From assembly GCA_937873135.1 (NCBI GenBank), contig CALMVQ010000317.1, forward strand, positions 1-32,009: a stretch of DNA of 32,009 nucleotides, read 5' to 3'. Position 1 is the first letter of the stretch; each line of letters starts with the position of its first letter. Shown piece after piece: positions 25,543 through 32,009 of this stretch. Position numbers and translations under genes: made by a program. This DNA comes from an uncultured Scytonema sp. GTDB taxonomy: Bacteria; Cyanobacteriota; Cyanobacteriia; Cyanobacteriales; Nostocaceae. The notes under the pieces were generated by a model. It made no database searches. It worked only from the letters and a program-made list of their open reading frames with translations, and was not told the DNA's origin.

Positions 25543-27000
25543 TTAACTTTTATTAACTGGATAAATCTGATGTCCTCTGATTTCCACCCCGTATTCAATG
25601 AGGCATTTTTTCCAACCTTCAAGAGTGCCAATGTCGCTTTTGTGCTTAAGCAGTCCTAATTCGTGTTCAAGTTGGGTAAGTTGAGCAAATTCTTCATAAT
25701 GTGGGTAGCTAGGAGTGACAAATGTCTCTTTGCGATGCAAGACTGGTGGATTTGCTCTGGTTTCGTAGTCTCGGTGAGTGACACCTAAAGATTTTAAATC
25801 AATAGTTATACTTGCTTTTAATGCCGGATGGGGGTCAGCGTCGAATTCTGGGTAAAATAGGTAGGATATTCGCGGTTCGTCAGTATAGAACTTGATTAAT
25901 GTTGCTCCATCCACACGCCCAATGGTACGGCTTGCACAACCTTCATAAATTCGCAGCAAGGGATTGAGTTCGCATAGTGCGGAAACATGAACGTAAAGTG
26001 CGCTGCGGGTGTGTTTGCCAACTTTACTTTGAGAGCAAGCTGTTTGAACGACTTGAGGTTTGCCCAAACTAAAAAGCTTGGCATCCGCGACACCGCATGC
26101 TTCCTCGTAACTCCCAAAAAAGGCTTTGATATCGTAGCGCATTTCTGGTGCTAGCTTGTGCCATGCAGGACGTTGGTCGAAGTGGGTGAGAGCAAGATAA
26201 ACTTGAATGTCAAGAGAACGACGGTAGGCGATCGCATCCCATTCGGCTTCGTCAGTCGCTTGCAACACCACGGTAAAAGCACGGCGGTAGTTACTAAATT
26301 CGCTCAGGAGATCCTGTTCGTTCTCCAATTCACCTTTCACCGGAAGTCTTCCCCGTTTGGTAAAAAATGACATCAGTGGTTCAAGCTTCTCCTGATAATC
26401 CTCAAACCGCTTAGTGGGGATACGGACTCTCGGTGTATAAGCTTTGGAAGAAAAGCGGAGAGCTTTATATACCTCTTTTTCGGAGCCTGAACGAAAAACA
26501 AAATAGACACCTAGTGCCACTGGTACTGCATCGACATTTAGGACTTCATCAATGTAACTTTTCAGTTCCTCTTGTGCGTAATATTTCTGAAAGGTATGAC
26601 GACAAGTCACGATGCCATCGCCATAGGCTATTTGAGTCTTGCTAGGGGCGTTGATCAGCACTTGGGCAGAGACAATTAAGACTCGGTGGGTGAGTTCCCA
26701 GGCTTGAATCAAACTCTGGCGGCGTTCCTCTTGATCTTCAATCACGTTGAGGACATAGCCCAAGTTAACCACATCAGCAGGGATACGTGGGTACTCAGGA
26801 CGGTAATATGGGTCCCAACCCGTACTGGTATAGCCTAAGTTGGCAACTCGGGCTACATCGCCACCATGTCCGCAACCGTAATCAAAAAACGTGGTATCTT
26901 GAGTTAGAATTGCATAGTCTATTGCCAATCGCACGGGTCGAGATAAGTCAGTGCGAAAAATGGCAGCTCTATGGCGTTCTATTTCTACAGCTTCTGACAT
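25543..27000 (-). CDS. DNA phosphorothioation-associated putative methyltransferase
   Basis: This 485-residue protein belongs to the family named for its link to Dnd phosphorothioation loci (TIGR04096, as I recall it). The N-terminal half is a class I SAM-methyltransferase fold: RHRAAIFRTDLSRPVRLAID, motif I FDYGCGHGGDV (residues 39-49), TGWDPYYRP (60-68) and ADVVNLGYVLNVIED (75-89). The C-terminal half has the family-specific LYVHVSALCELNPLLRIYEG, ISYLFYPEFDADPHPAL and ANPPVLHRKETFV blocks. It is full length. The target is unknown; it is thought to act with the Dnd DNA sulfur-modification system. The only other Dnd gene visible is dndE at 29702-30082 on the same strand; dndB, dndC and dndD are absent. 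Confidence 0.88.
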   Translation of the reverse strand: MSEAVEIERHRAAIFRTDLSRPVRLAIDYAILTQDTTFFDYGCGHGGDVARVANLGYTSTGWDPYYRPEYPRIPADVVNLGYVLNVIEDQEERRQSLIQAWELTHRVLIVSAQVLINAPSKTQIAYGDGIVTCRHTFQKYYAQEELKSYIDEVLNVDAVPVALGVYFVFRSGSEKEVYKALRFSSKAYTPRVRIPTKRFEDYQEKLEPLMSFFTKRGRLPVKGELENEQDLLSEFSNYRRAFTVVLQATDEAEWDAIAYRRSLDIQVYLALTHFDQRPAWHKLAPEMRYDIKAFFGSYEEACGVADAKLFSLGKPQVVQTACSQSKVGKHTRSALYVHVSALCELNPLLRIYEGCASRTIGRVDGATLIKFYTDEPRISYLFYPEFDADPHPALKASITIDLKSLGVTHRDYETRANPPVLHRKETFVTPSYPHYEEFAQLTQLEHELGLLKHKSDIGTLEGWKKCLIEYGVEIRGHQIYPVNKS

Positions 27001-27103
27001 AACTAATAGAAAGTTTTACAAATTGTCTCACAGAGTGCTGTACCTTCACGTACATTTGTAGCTAAGTACTGTATTTCATGAATTCGTATCATAAAAAAGG
27101 CTT

Positions 27104-27136
27104 GTAGTTGTGCAGAGAGCGCTAAAGCGCAACTAC
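27104..27136. repeat. Palindromic repeat GTAGTTGTGC/GCGCAACTAC
   Basis: GTAGTTGTGC (27104-27113) pairs with GCGCAACTAC (27127-27136) with one G-T pair. The loop contains AGCGCTAAAGCGC, itself partly self-complementary. It is a small dispersed palindrome in the region divergent to the methyltransferase. Confidence 0.65.
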
Positions 27137-27200
27137 GAACATAACGCTATGAATTTATGCAATTTTGTAACTAAGTACAAAGTAAAAATTTGTGAGGGTA

Positions 27201-27235
27201 GCGATGCCCTTGGCAACGGCTGAAGCCGTATCGCC
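27201..27235. repeat. Dispersed structured repeat (copy 2)
   Basis: GCGATGCCCTTGGCAACGG and the following bases to TATCGCC match 17517-17551 at 30 of 35 positions. It lies 28 bases upstream of the beta-helix gene start, where it adds an in-frame but non-native extension. Confidence 0.7.
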
Positions 27236-27263
27236 CTTAACCCTAATCATAAGACTTAAATTT

Positions 27264-28295
27264 ATGGATTTTTTATCGGGAGTACCTACTGATCACCTGC
27301 AATTGTCTTCATCTACATTGACACCATTATTAAACGCGGACAATGCGTCTGAGCCAATTGGTGGTGGAAACCTGTCTGGTGTCAGCAAGATGATTACAGT
27401 CAACAGTACAGCCGATGCGGTGGACAACAGTGATGGGGTAACTACCCTGCGTGAAGCGATCAACTTTGCCAATGCTGATACAACAGAGGATGCGATCATA
27501 TTTGACTCCTCAGTGTTTGCCACTCCACAGACGATCAGCTTAAGCTTAGGAGAACTGAACATCACTCACAACTTGAGTATCATTGCCCCAAGAGACTCGT
27601 CTACAGGTGAGGACTTACTCACGATTAGTGGCAACAATGCCTCACGAGTGTTTGAGATTGGCACGGCAGCGACAGTAACCCTCTCCGGATTAATTATTGC
27701 CAACGCTAAGGTGTCTGATAGCAATGGTGGTGGTACTCTAACCATCAGTAACAGTACCGTTAATGAAAACTCAACAACAGATAGCACTAACGGTAGTTCC
27801 TCTAATTTGCCTGAGTTGATTCTTAGTGGAGGTGGCATTTTTAACAGTGGCATCTTGACACTGCTGTTCACTACCATAACTGGCAACCAAGCCGCTGATG
27901 GTGGAGGTGTATTTAACGATGATGTTGCTTCTACGACTGTACGGGACACAATTATTGCTTCTAACCTCAATAGTACAGGTGGTAACAACCCTGAGGTTTT
28001 TGGCGACTTCACCAGCTTGGGTTATAACTTGATTGGTGACGCCACGGGCAGTACCGGATTTAATAGCACAGGAGACATCGTCGGTACCAGTGATAACCCG
28101 ATTGATCCACGCTTAGATGCCTTACTTTTCAATAGTACTCCTACAGCAACTCTTGCTCTGCTGCCAGACAGTCCGGCTATTGATGCAGGCGATCCCAGTG
28201 TACTAGCAACTGACCCCACAACTGACCAACGTGGTCAACCCCGAGTCAGTGGGATGCTACCAGATATTGGGGCTTTTGAATTCTCTCAAGCTTGA
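27264..28295 (+). CDS. Beta-helix / choice-of-anchor repeat protein
   Basis: This 343-residue, Thr/Ser/Asn-rich protein starts MDFLSGVPTDHLQ. The N-terminal MITVNSTADAVDNSDGVTTL and REAINFAN is the CSLREA-type domain found at the start of many secreted repeat proteins. The middle is a parallel beta-helix (NNASRVFEIG, VTLSGLIIANA, GGGIFNSGILTL, TTITGNQAADGGGVFND). The C-terminal IDPRLDAL, SPAIDAGD, TDQRGQPR and PDIGAFEF form the choice-of-anchor Q signature. No Sec signal is seen, so export may use a type I system; this is inference. Upstream in-frame codons back to 27192 translate the repeat at 27201-27235 and are excluded. It sits between the methyltransferase and the cation exporter, on the opposite strand to the Dnd-type genes. 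Confidence 0.8.
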   Translation: MDFLSGVPTDHLQLSSSTLTPLLNADNASEPIGGGNLSGVSKMITVNSTADAVDNSDGVTTLREAINFANADTTEDAIIFDSSVFATPQTISLSLGELNITHNLSIIAPRDSSTGEDLLTISGNNASRVFEIGTAATVTLSGLIIANAKVSDSNGGGTLTISNSTVNENSTTDSTNGSSSNLPELILSGGGIFNSGILTLLFTTITGNQAADGGGVFNDDVASTTVRDTIIASNLNSTGGNNPEVFGDFTSLGYNLIGDATGSTGFNSTGDIVGTSDNPIDPRLDALLFNSTPTATLALLPDSPAIDAGDPSVLATDPTTDQRGQPRVSGMLPDIGAFEFSQA

Positions 28296-28369
28296 TAGAT
28301 TGCTCATGTTTACTCGCGAATCGGTGTAAGATTACCTATTTTCTTTATCTTCTTTGTTGACTTCCTTGG

Positions 28370-28388
28370 CTCAAGAGCGGCTCTTGAG
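28370..28388. promoter_or_regulatory. Palindrome CTCAAGAGC-G-GCTCTTGAG
   Basis: This 9-bp perfect inverted repeat around one base lies 75 bases after the beta-helix stop and 178 bases before the CDF gene. With so short a loop it is unlikely to be a good terminator, so it may be a protein-binding site for metal-responsive control of the CDF gene. This is inference; it matches no operator I know. Confidence 0.3.
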
Positions 28389-28565
28389 AGAGGGCGAAAG
28401 TGTATGAGATACAACACCAGAACCACTATATTAACTAAGGTTATTGATCATGAGACTGTAATCACTGAATTTTTCCTTGGTTAAAGATATGCTTAAGGAT
28501 AAGTTTGTTACTTGTGAGAGCGTAGAAGTTTTCTCACCATTGGTAACGCTTCAAGGGGAGTAATC

Positions 28566-29492
28566 ATGGCTCATAATCACGGTCATAGTCACGGACACGA
28601 CCACGGTGGCAGTAATTACAACCGTGCTTTCATGATCAGCGTCGCGCTCAATACGGGGCTTGTCATCATTGAAGCAATTTATGGCATTGTTGCCAACTCC
28701 CTAGCACTACTTGCTGATGCAGGTCACAATCTTAGTGATGTTTTGGGTTTGCTACTCGCTTGGGGAGCAAGCATCCTCGCTCGTCGCAGACCAACACCAC
28801 GCCGCACCTACGGGTTGCGTCGCTCTTCAATTTTGGCTGCGCTTTTAAACGCCGCCTTTCTCCTAATTATTTCCGGCGGTATTGGTTGGGAAGCAATCCT
28901 ACGATTTCGTGAACCTGCTCCGGTAGCAGGGGGAACGGTAATTGTAGTAGCAGTTATAGGAATTGCTATTAACACGATAAGTGCCTTGATGTTTCTATCA
29001 GGGCGTAAGAGTGACTTGAATATTAGAAGCGCATTCCTACATCTAGTTGCAGATGCTGCGGTATCAGTAGGAGTTGTTCTAGCTGGCATTGCAATTATTG
29101 CCACTGGCTGGCTGTGGTTCGATCCTGCGGTGAGTTTAATTGTCACTGTAGTGATTGTAGCTGGCACCTGGCAATTGTTCCAAGAATCTCTCAACTTGGT
29201 AACGGATGCTGTACCAGCAGGTATTGAACCGCTTGCAGTTCGTACGTACTTGGCGGAACTCCCTGGTGTGAGTAGTGTTCATGACTTGCATATTTGGGCA
29301 ATGAGTACCACTGATACAGCACTTACGGTTCACTTGGTTATACCTATAGGACATCCCGGCGATGCTTTTTTCACACAGGTAAATCGAGAACTTCACGACA
29401 ATTTCGGTATTGAACATACCACAATCCAAATAGAAACTGGCGATCCGAATTATCCATGTCCTCTTGCTCAAAAAAATGAAAATGTTGTTTAA
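28566..29492 (+). CDS. Cation diffusion facilitator (ZitB/CzcD-like zinc exporter)
   Basis: This 308-residue CDF antiporter exports Zn2+ (or Cd2+/Co2+) in exchange for protons. The N terminus is His-rich (MAHNHGHSHGHDHGG). The transport site ligands are visible as H54 and D58 in LADAGHNLSD (span 2) and H159 and D163 in HLVADAAVS (span 5), the H/D set of the zinc group. Six spans are followed by a cytosolic metal-binding domain with VSSVHDLHIWAMS and the C-terminal GIEHTTIQIET. A GGGGAG ribosome binding site lies 9 bases before the ATG. The palindrome at 28370-28388 could be a metal-regulator site. Confidence 0.94.
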   Translation: MAHNHGHSHGHDHGGSNYNRAFMISVALNTGLVIIEAIYGIVANSLALLADAGHNLSDVLGLLLAWGASILARRRPTPRRTYGLRRSSILAALLNAAFLLIISGGIGWEAILRFREPAPVAGGTVIVVAVIGIAINTISALMFLSGRKSDLNIRSAFLHLVADAAVSVGVVLAGIAIIATGWLWFDPAVSLIVTVVIVAGTWQLFQESLNLVTDAVPAGIEPLAVRTYLAELPGVSSVHDLHIWAMSTTDTALTVHLVIPIGHPGDAFFTQVNRELHDNFGIEHTTIQIETGDPNYPCPLAQKNENVV

Positions 29493-29700
29493 AGGTGATG
29501 TGGGGTAACAAATTATTTGTTGTCTCACTCCTTTTAGTAATCGAAAGTTTCGTTCTAAAAAGCCACAACACAGAAGTACTGGACAACGAGTCAAAGCTCT
29601 CAAATTTCACATCACTAATCAGCCGAGTAGCCTTAACTGAAGCGTCTTGCCCCATACAATCTCGAATATCCGCTCGAATTTTCGTTCTTGCACTGCCCAT
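29493..29700. other. Possible gene remnant between CDF and dndE
   Basis: On the minus strand an open frame starts at ATG 29700, two bases beyond the dndE stop, with the sequence MGSARTKIRADIRDCMGQDA. It runs into the CDF gene in reverse. Another frame reads ERKFERIFEIVWGKTLQLR. Neither matches a family I know. The close spacing to dndE suggests a decayed downstream gene, cut off by the CDF gene, but this is weak. Confidence 0.25.
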
Positions 29701-29701
29701 G

Positions 29702-30082
29702 CTAGGAACAGAGTTGAATTAAATCCTCAATCTTCTTGATATTTGGATCGCCAGCTAAATAACCAATACCACGATGCAGGTGGAGGCGAAATTGTGTCGC
29801 TAGGGTTTCTTTGTCAGTACTGTAGCCATCATTGTAGCAGCGTTGCTTGAGGGCGAGGAGTAAAATATCAGACATTTCACCGCCAAATACGCGCCACGTC
29901 ATCTCAACGTTGCTATCAGTAAGTATTGGTACTGGAGATGGAGGTGTTGGTTCGGCTAAAGAACGGCAAAACCCCCAACGACACAAGATATTCCATTGGT
30001 CAATTTTGGTATTGCGTCTAAGTTTGAGAAGTTGGTCTTTGGCTGTTTGGGAGAGTTTGATACGATCTATAGGTGGTTCCAT
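29702..30082 (-). CDS. dndE: DndE, DNA sulfur-modification protein
   Basis: This 126-residue protein has the full DndE pattern: IKLSQTAKDQLLKLRRNT at the N terminus, a central NILCRWGFCRSLAEPTPP (in known members NxLxRxxxxxSLxEPxPP), a WRVFGGEMSDILLLALKQR block corresponding to the LLGEH...ALLKQR region, and the C-terminal LATQFRLHLHRGIGYLAG (xxxLxxHLxRGIxxL). DndE is part of the DndBCDE machinery that puts sulfur into the DNA backbone. It forms tetramers and has been reported to bind nicked duplex DNA. It normally lies right after dndD; here dndB, dndC and dndD are not within the window. It is on the same strand as the phosphorothioation-associated methyltransferase 2.7 kb away. Confidence 0.85.
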   Translation of the reverse strand: MEPPIDRIKLSQTAKDQLLKLRRNTKIDQWNILCRWGFCRSLAEPTPPSPVPILTDSNVEMTWRVFGGEMSDILLLALKQRCYNDGYSTDKETLATQFRLHLHRGIGYLAGDPNIKKIEDLIQLCS

Positions 30083-30221
30083 ATTTTTTAGTTAGAAAAG
30101 GCAATCGTGAATTCATGAGAGAGGGTTTTAACTAACTTTATTTTTCTTTACATACTTAGATTTGTTTGTGCTTTTCTATTTAGCTAAATGCTTGTGTCTT
30201 TTTTGCCTTGAGTGATTATTT

Positions 30222-30792
30222 ATGACTTTATCACCTCAGTTATCCTCAAACCTTTCTTTAGAAGAGTTGTTAGAATTACCCGAAACAAAACCAGCAAGCG
30301 AGTATATTAACGGTCAAATTTATCAGAAACTGATGCCGCAGGGGAAACATAGTAGAATTCAAACTCGTTTGTCAACCGCTATTAATGAGGTGGGTGAACT
30401 ACAGCAAAAAGCTTTCTTCTTTGACTGAGTTACGCTGCACATTTGGAGGACGGTCGTTAGTTCCTGATATTGCCGTATTTGAGTGGTCACGTATTCCAAC
30501 TGATGAGGATGGAGAGATTGCGAATAGATTTAATAGCTTCCCTGATTGGACGATTGAAATCCTCTCTCCAGATCAATCTCCTAACCGGATCATTAGTAAA
30601 ATTATTTTCTGTATTAACCACGGAACAAAACTAGGTTGGTTCACTGATCCCAATGATAAATCAGTGATGGTATTTCAACCAGGTCAATTACCAGAAGTGA
30701 AATATAATAACGATAGATTACCTGTTCTTGATGTCTTGCCTAATTGGCAGGTACAAGTAGCAGATATATTTGGTTGGCTGAAAGTTAAATAG
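30222..30792 (+). pseudogene. Uma2-family nuclease gene with a +1 frameshift
   Basis: The first frame (30222-30428) starts MTLSPQLSSNLSLEELLELPE and carries SEYINGQIYQKLMPQGKHSR. It should continue as TELRCTFGGRSLVPDIAVFEW, but that part is in the +1 frame, which then runs to 30792. One extra base near 30417 (in GCTTTCTTCTTTGAC) accounts for the break. The restored protein of about 189 residues is a complete Uma2 (DUF820) PD-(D/E)xK nuclease-like protein: PDIAVF supplies the catalytic Asp, WTIEILSPDQS the acidic-Ser motif, and GTKLGWFTDPNDKSVMVFQPG the C-terminal core. Uma2 proteins are very numerous in cyanobacteria and linked by some to mobile DNA. A sequencing error cannot be excluded. Confidence 0.8.
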
Positions 30793-30954
30793 GTTTCTCT
30801 GCTATGCTCATGATTTTATCTCTGATACATATAAGCGAAATGGGCTCTTGAGTACTCATGACTGCGTGCAATTTAAAAGTACAGCCACTGAACTATGGAA
30901 TTCCTTGTTCTGTCGCTCAAACCTTCGCCCAATAACTCTTGTAATGAGAAAGCT

Positions 30955-31602
30955 ATGCAAGTCCAACTCAAACAAATCATCGTTCCTCCAGGTCAGCAAC
31001 TCCTCATGACTGATGTCAGTTGGTTAATGTATGAACAATTGTTAGAAGAGTTGGGGGAAAAACGGGGTTCGCGGATTAATTACAGTGGGGGAATCTTAGA
31101 AATCATGGTGCCCTTACCCGAACATGAAGATGATAAAGCGATAATTGCTGACTTTGTGAAGGTGCTTCTTGAAGAACTTGACATTGAATTTAGAAGCTTA
31201 GGGTCAACAACTTTTAAAAGTAAAATCATGAAGCAAGGTATAGAAGCCGATGACTGTTTCTATATCGAAAACGAAATAGCAGTTAGGGGTAAAAAGCGCA
31301 TTGATTTAACTTTAGACCCTCCACCAGATTTAGCCCTTGAAATTGACATCACTTCCCGAACTCGATTCGATAACTACGAAGTATTAGGCGTTAAAGAACT
31401 ATGGCGATTTAACGGAACGCAACTAGAAATTAACGTGCTGCGATCAGGTCAATATGTCCAGGTGAATGAAAGTCCTCATTTTCCTGATTTCCCCTTAATT
31501 GAGGTAATTCCGCAGGAGCTAGAACGCAGTAAAATAGAAGGGAGAAATAAAACAATGAAAGCGTTTCGTGCTTGGGTGAGGGCAAGGATGAAAGAAAGAT
31601 AG
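30955..31602 (+). CDS. Uma2-family endonuclease-like protein
   Basis: This 215-residue Uma2/DUF820 protein, starting MQVQLKQIIVPPGQ, is intact. It has SRINYSGGILEIMVPLPEHE, the EADDCFYIEN block, PPPDLALEIDITS with catalytic-type Asp and Glu (PD and E of the PD-(D/E)xK fold), VKELWRFNGTQLEI and a C-terminal helix. The frame is open upstream to 30895, but I prefer the ATG at 30955 because family similarity starts there. It belongs to a different subgroup from the frameshifted neighbour (lower similarity, different C terminus), so they are not a recent duplication. It is the last gene before the CRISPR array. Confidence 0.88.
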   Translation: MQVQLKQIIVPPGQQLLMTDVSWLMYEQLLEELGEKRGSRINYSGGILEIMVPLPEHEDDKAIIADFVKVLLEELDIEFRSLGSTTFKSKIMKQGIEADDCFYIENEIAVRGKKRIDLTLDPPPDLALEIDITSRTRFDNYEVLGVKELWRFNGTQLEINVLRSGQYVQVNESPHFPDFPLIEVIPQELERSKIEGRNKTMKAFRAWVRARMKER

Positions 31603-31677
31603 GGCATCGATATCCCTACCTTCTCTCCCAGCCGGAATAAGTTGGCAAAAAAGTCAAGTCTATAGCTTTGTTTGTTT

Positions 31678-32001
31678 GTTTCCAACTAATCCGATTTAAC
31701 CCAATCGGTAGGGTTTTATGGCTTCATGATATACTTCTTCAATTATTTGAATGTTTCCAACTAATCCGATTTAACCCAATCGGTAGGGTTCTTTAGTAGA
31801 TGAAGGAAAAATGCCGCCTTATATGTTTCCAACTAATCCGATTTAACCCAATCGGTAGGGCCTGGGGTCACCTACAACAACGCGCTCAATCTCTCGTTTC
31901 CAACTAATCCGATTTAACCCAATCGGTAGGGACATTAAACAGTGGTAATAAAAAGGAAGATATTAGATTACAAATAATCCGATATAACACAAAACGTACG
32001 G
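31678..32001 (-). CRISPR. CRISPR array: four intact repeats, one degenerate, four spacers
   Basis: Repeats of 36 bases lie at 31678-31713, 31753-31788, 31825-31860 and 31896-31931, identical by eye: GTTTCCAACTAATC, then CCGATT-TAACCC-AATCGG (6-bp stem), then GGTAGGG overlapping at the end. Spacers are 39, 36, 35 and 34 bases (31714-31752, 31789-31824, 31861-31895, 31932-31965) and are unrelated to each other. A fifth, degenerate repeat at 31966-32001 keeps about 27 of 36 positions and breaks the stem. On the minus strand the repeat ends GTTGGAAAC, the usual GAAAC end of processed cyanobacterial repeats, so I infer minus-strand transcription, with the leader beyond the window. No cas gene is present. 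Confidence 0.95.
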
Positions 32002-32009
32002 AACGCTAA

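Noticed and set aside
1-32009. tRNA, rRNA, riboswitch, prophage or full insertion sequence
   Set aside because: I looked for cloverleaf-like patterns, transposase motifs and phage structural genes and saw none. A tRNA or covariance-model scan would be decisive.

Overview
The window reads as chromosomal DNA of a filamentous, probably heterocyst-forming cyanobacterium (Nostocales). The evidence is the many HIP1 octamers (GCGATCGC and near variants), cyanobacterial-type proteins (GlgC, GUN4, a 473-residue NADP-isocitrate dehydrogenase, DUF2499/DUF3593/DUF3598 proteins, CsaB) and many small palindromic dispersed repeats. Species level is not resolvable by eye. Both ends lie in repeated DNA: the left end starts inside a dispersed element whose other copy is at 23058-23169, and the right end stops in a CRISPR array. 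The window may therefore be a complete assembly contig.

Layout. 1-983: non-coding, repeat-rich. 984-6886: housekeeping genes hisA, two small membrane proteins (DUF3593, DUF2499), csaB, a DUF3598 protein, ftsX, def and a small membrane protein. 7165-9409: a subtilisin-family protease followed by a small protein that resembles the protease's own N-terminal prodomain. 10025-17061: glgC, a type II DnaJ, an orphan UgpC/MalK-type ABC ATPase, the chlorophyll-synthesis regulator gun4, a lone ribbon-helix-helix protein and icd. 17164-18339: toxin-antitoxin-like genes (a frameshifted HicB-like gene and an intact antitoxin/PIN-toxin pair). 18476-25195: a WcaI-type glycosyltransferase, a PQQ-type sugar dehydrogenase lipoprotein, a HEAT-repeat protein, a GNAT acetyltransferase, a 53-residue membrane peptide, and an AmpG-type transporter in an operon with a small membrane protein.

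The right end (25543-32009) is the accessory part. It holds a DNA-phosphorothioation-associated putative methyltransferase, a beta-helix/choice-of-anchor protein, a zinc-type cation diffusion facilitator, a DndE homologue, two Uma2-type nucleases (one frameshifted) and a four-spacer CRISPR array without cas genes. DndE and the methyltransferase belong to the Dnd (phosphorothioate) system, yet dndB, dndC and dndD are absent here. This split or relic Dnd locus and the protease/free-prodomain pair are the two observations most worth following.

How the genes may work together: most housekeeping genes are single transcription units. Likely co-transcribed groups are DUF2499-DUF3593, gun4-ABC ATPase (weakly), the antitoxin-toxin pair (17-nt overlap) and ampG with its 133-residue neighbour (5-nt gap). 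Palindromic elements close to gene ends, notably after icd and glgC, probably act as terminators.
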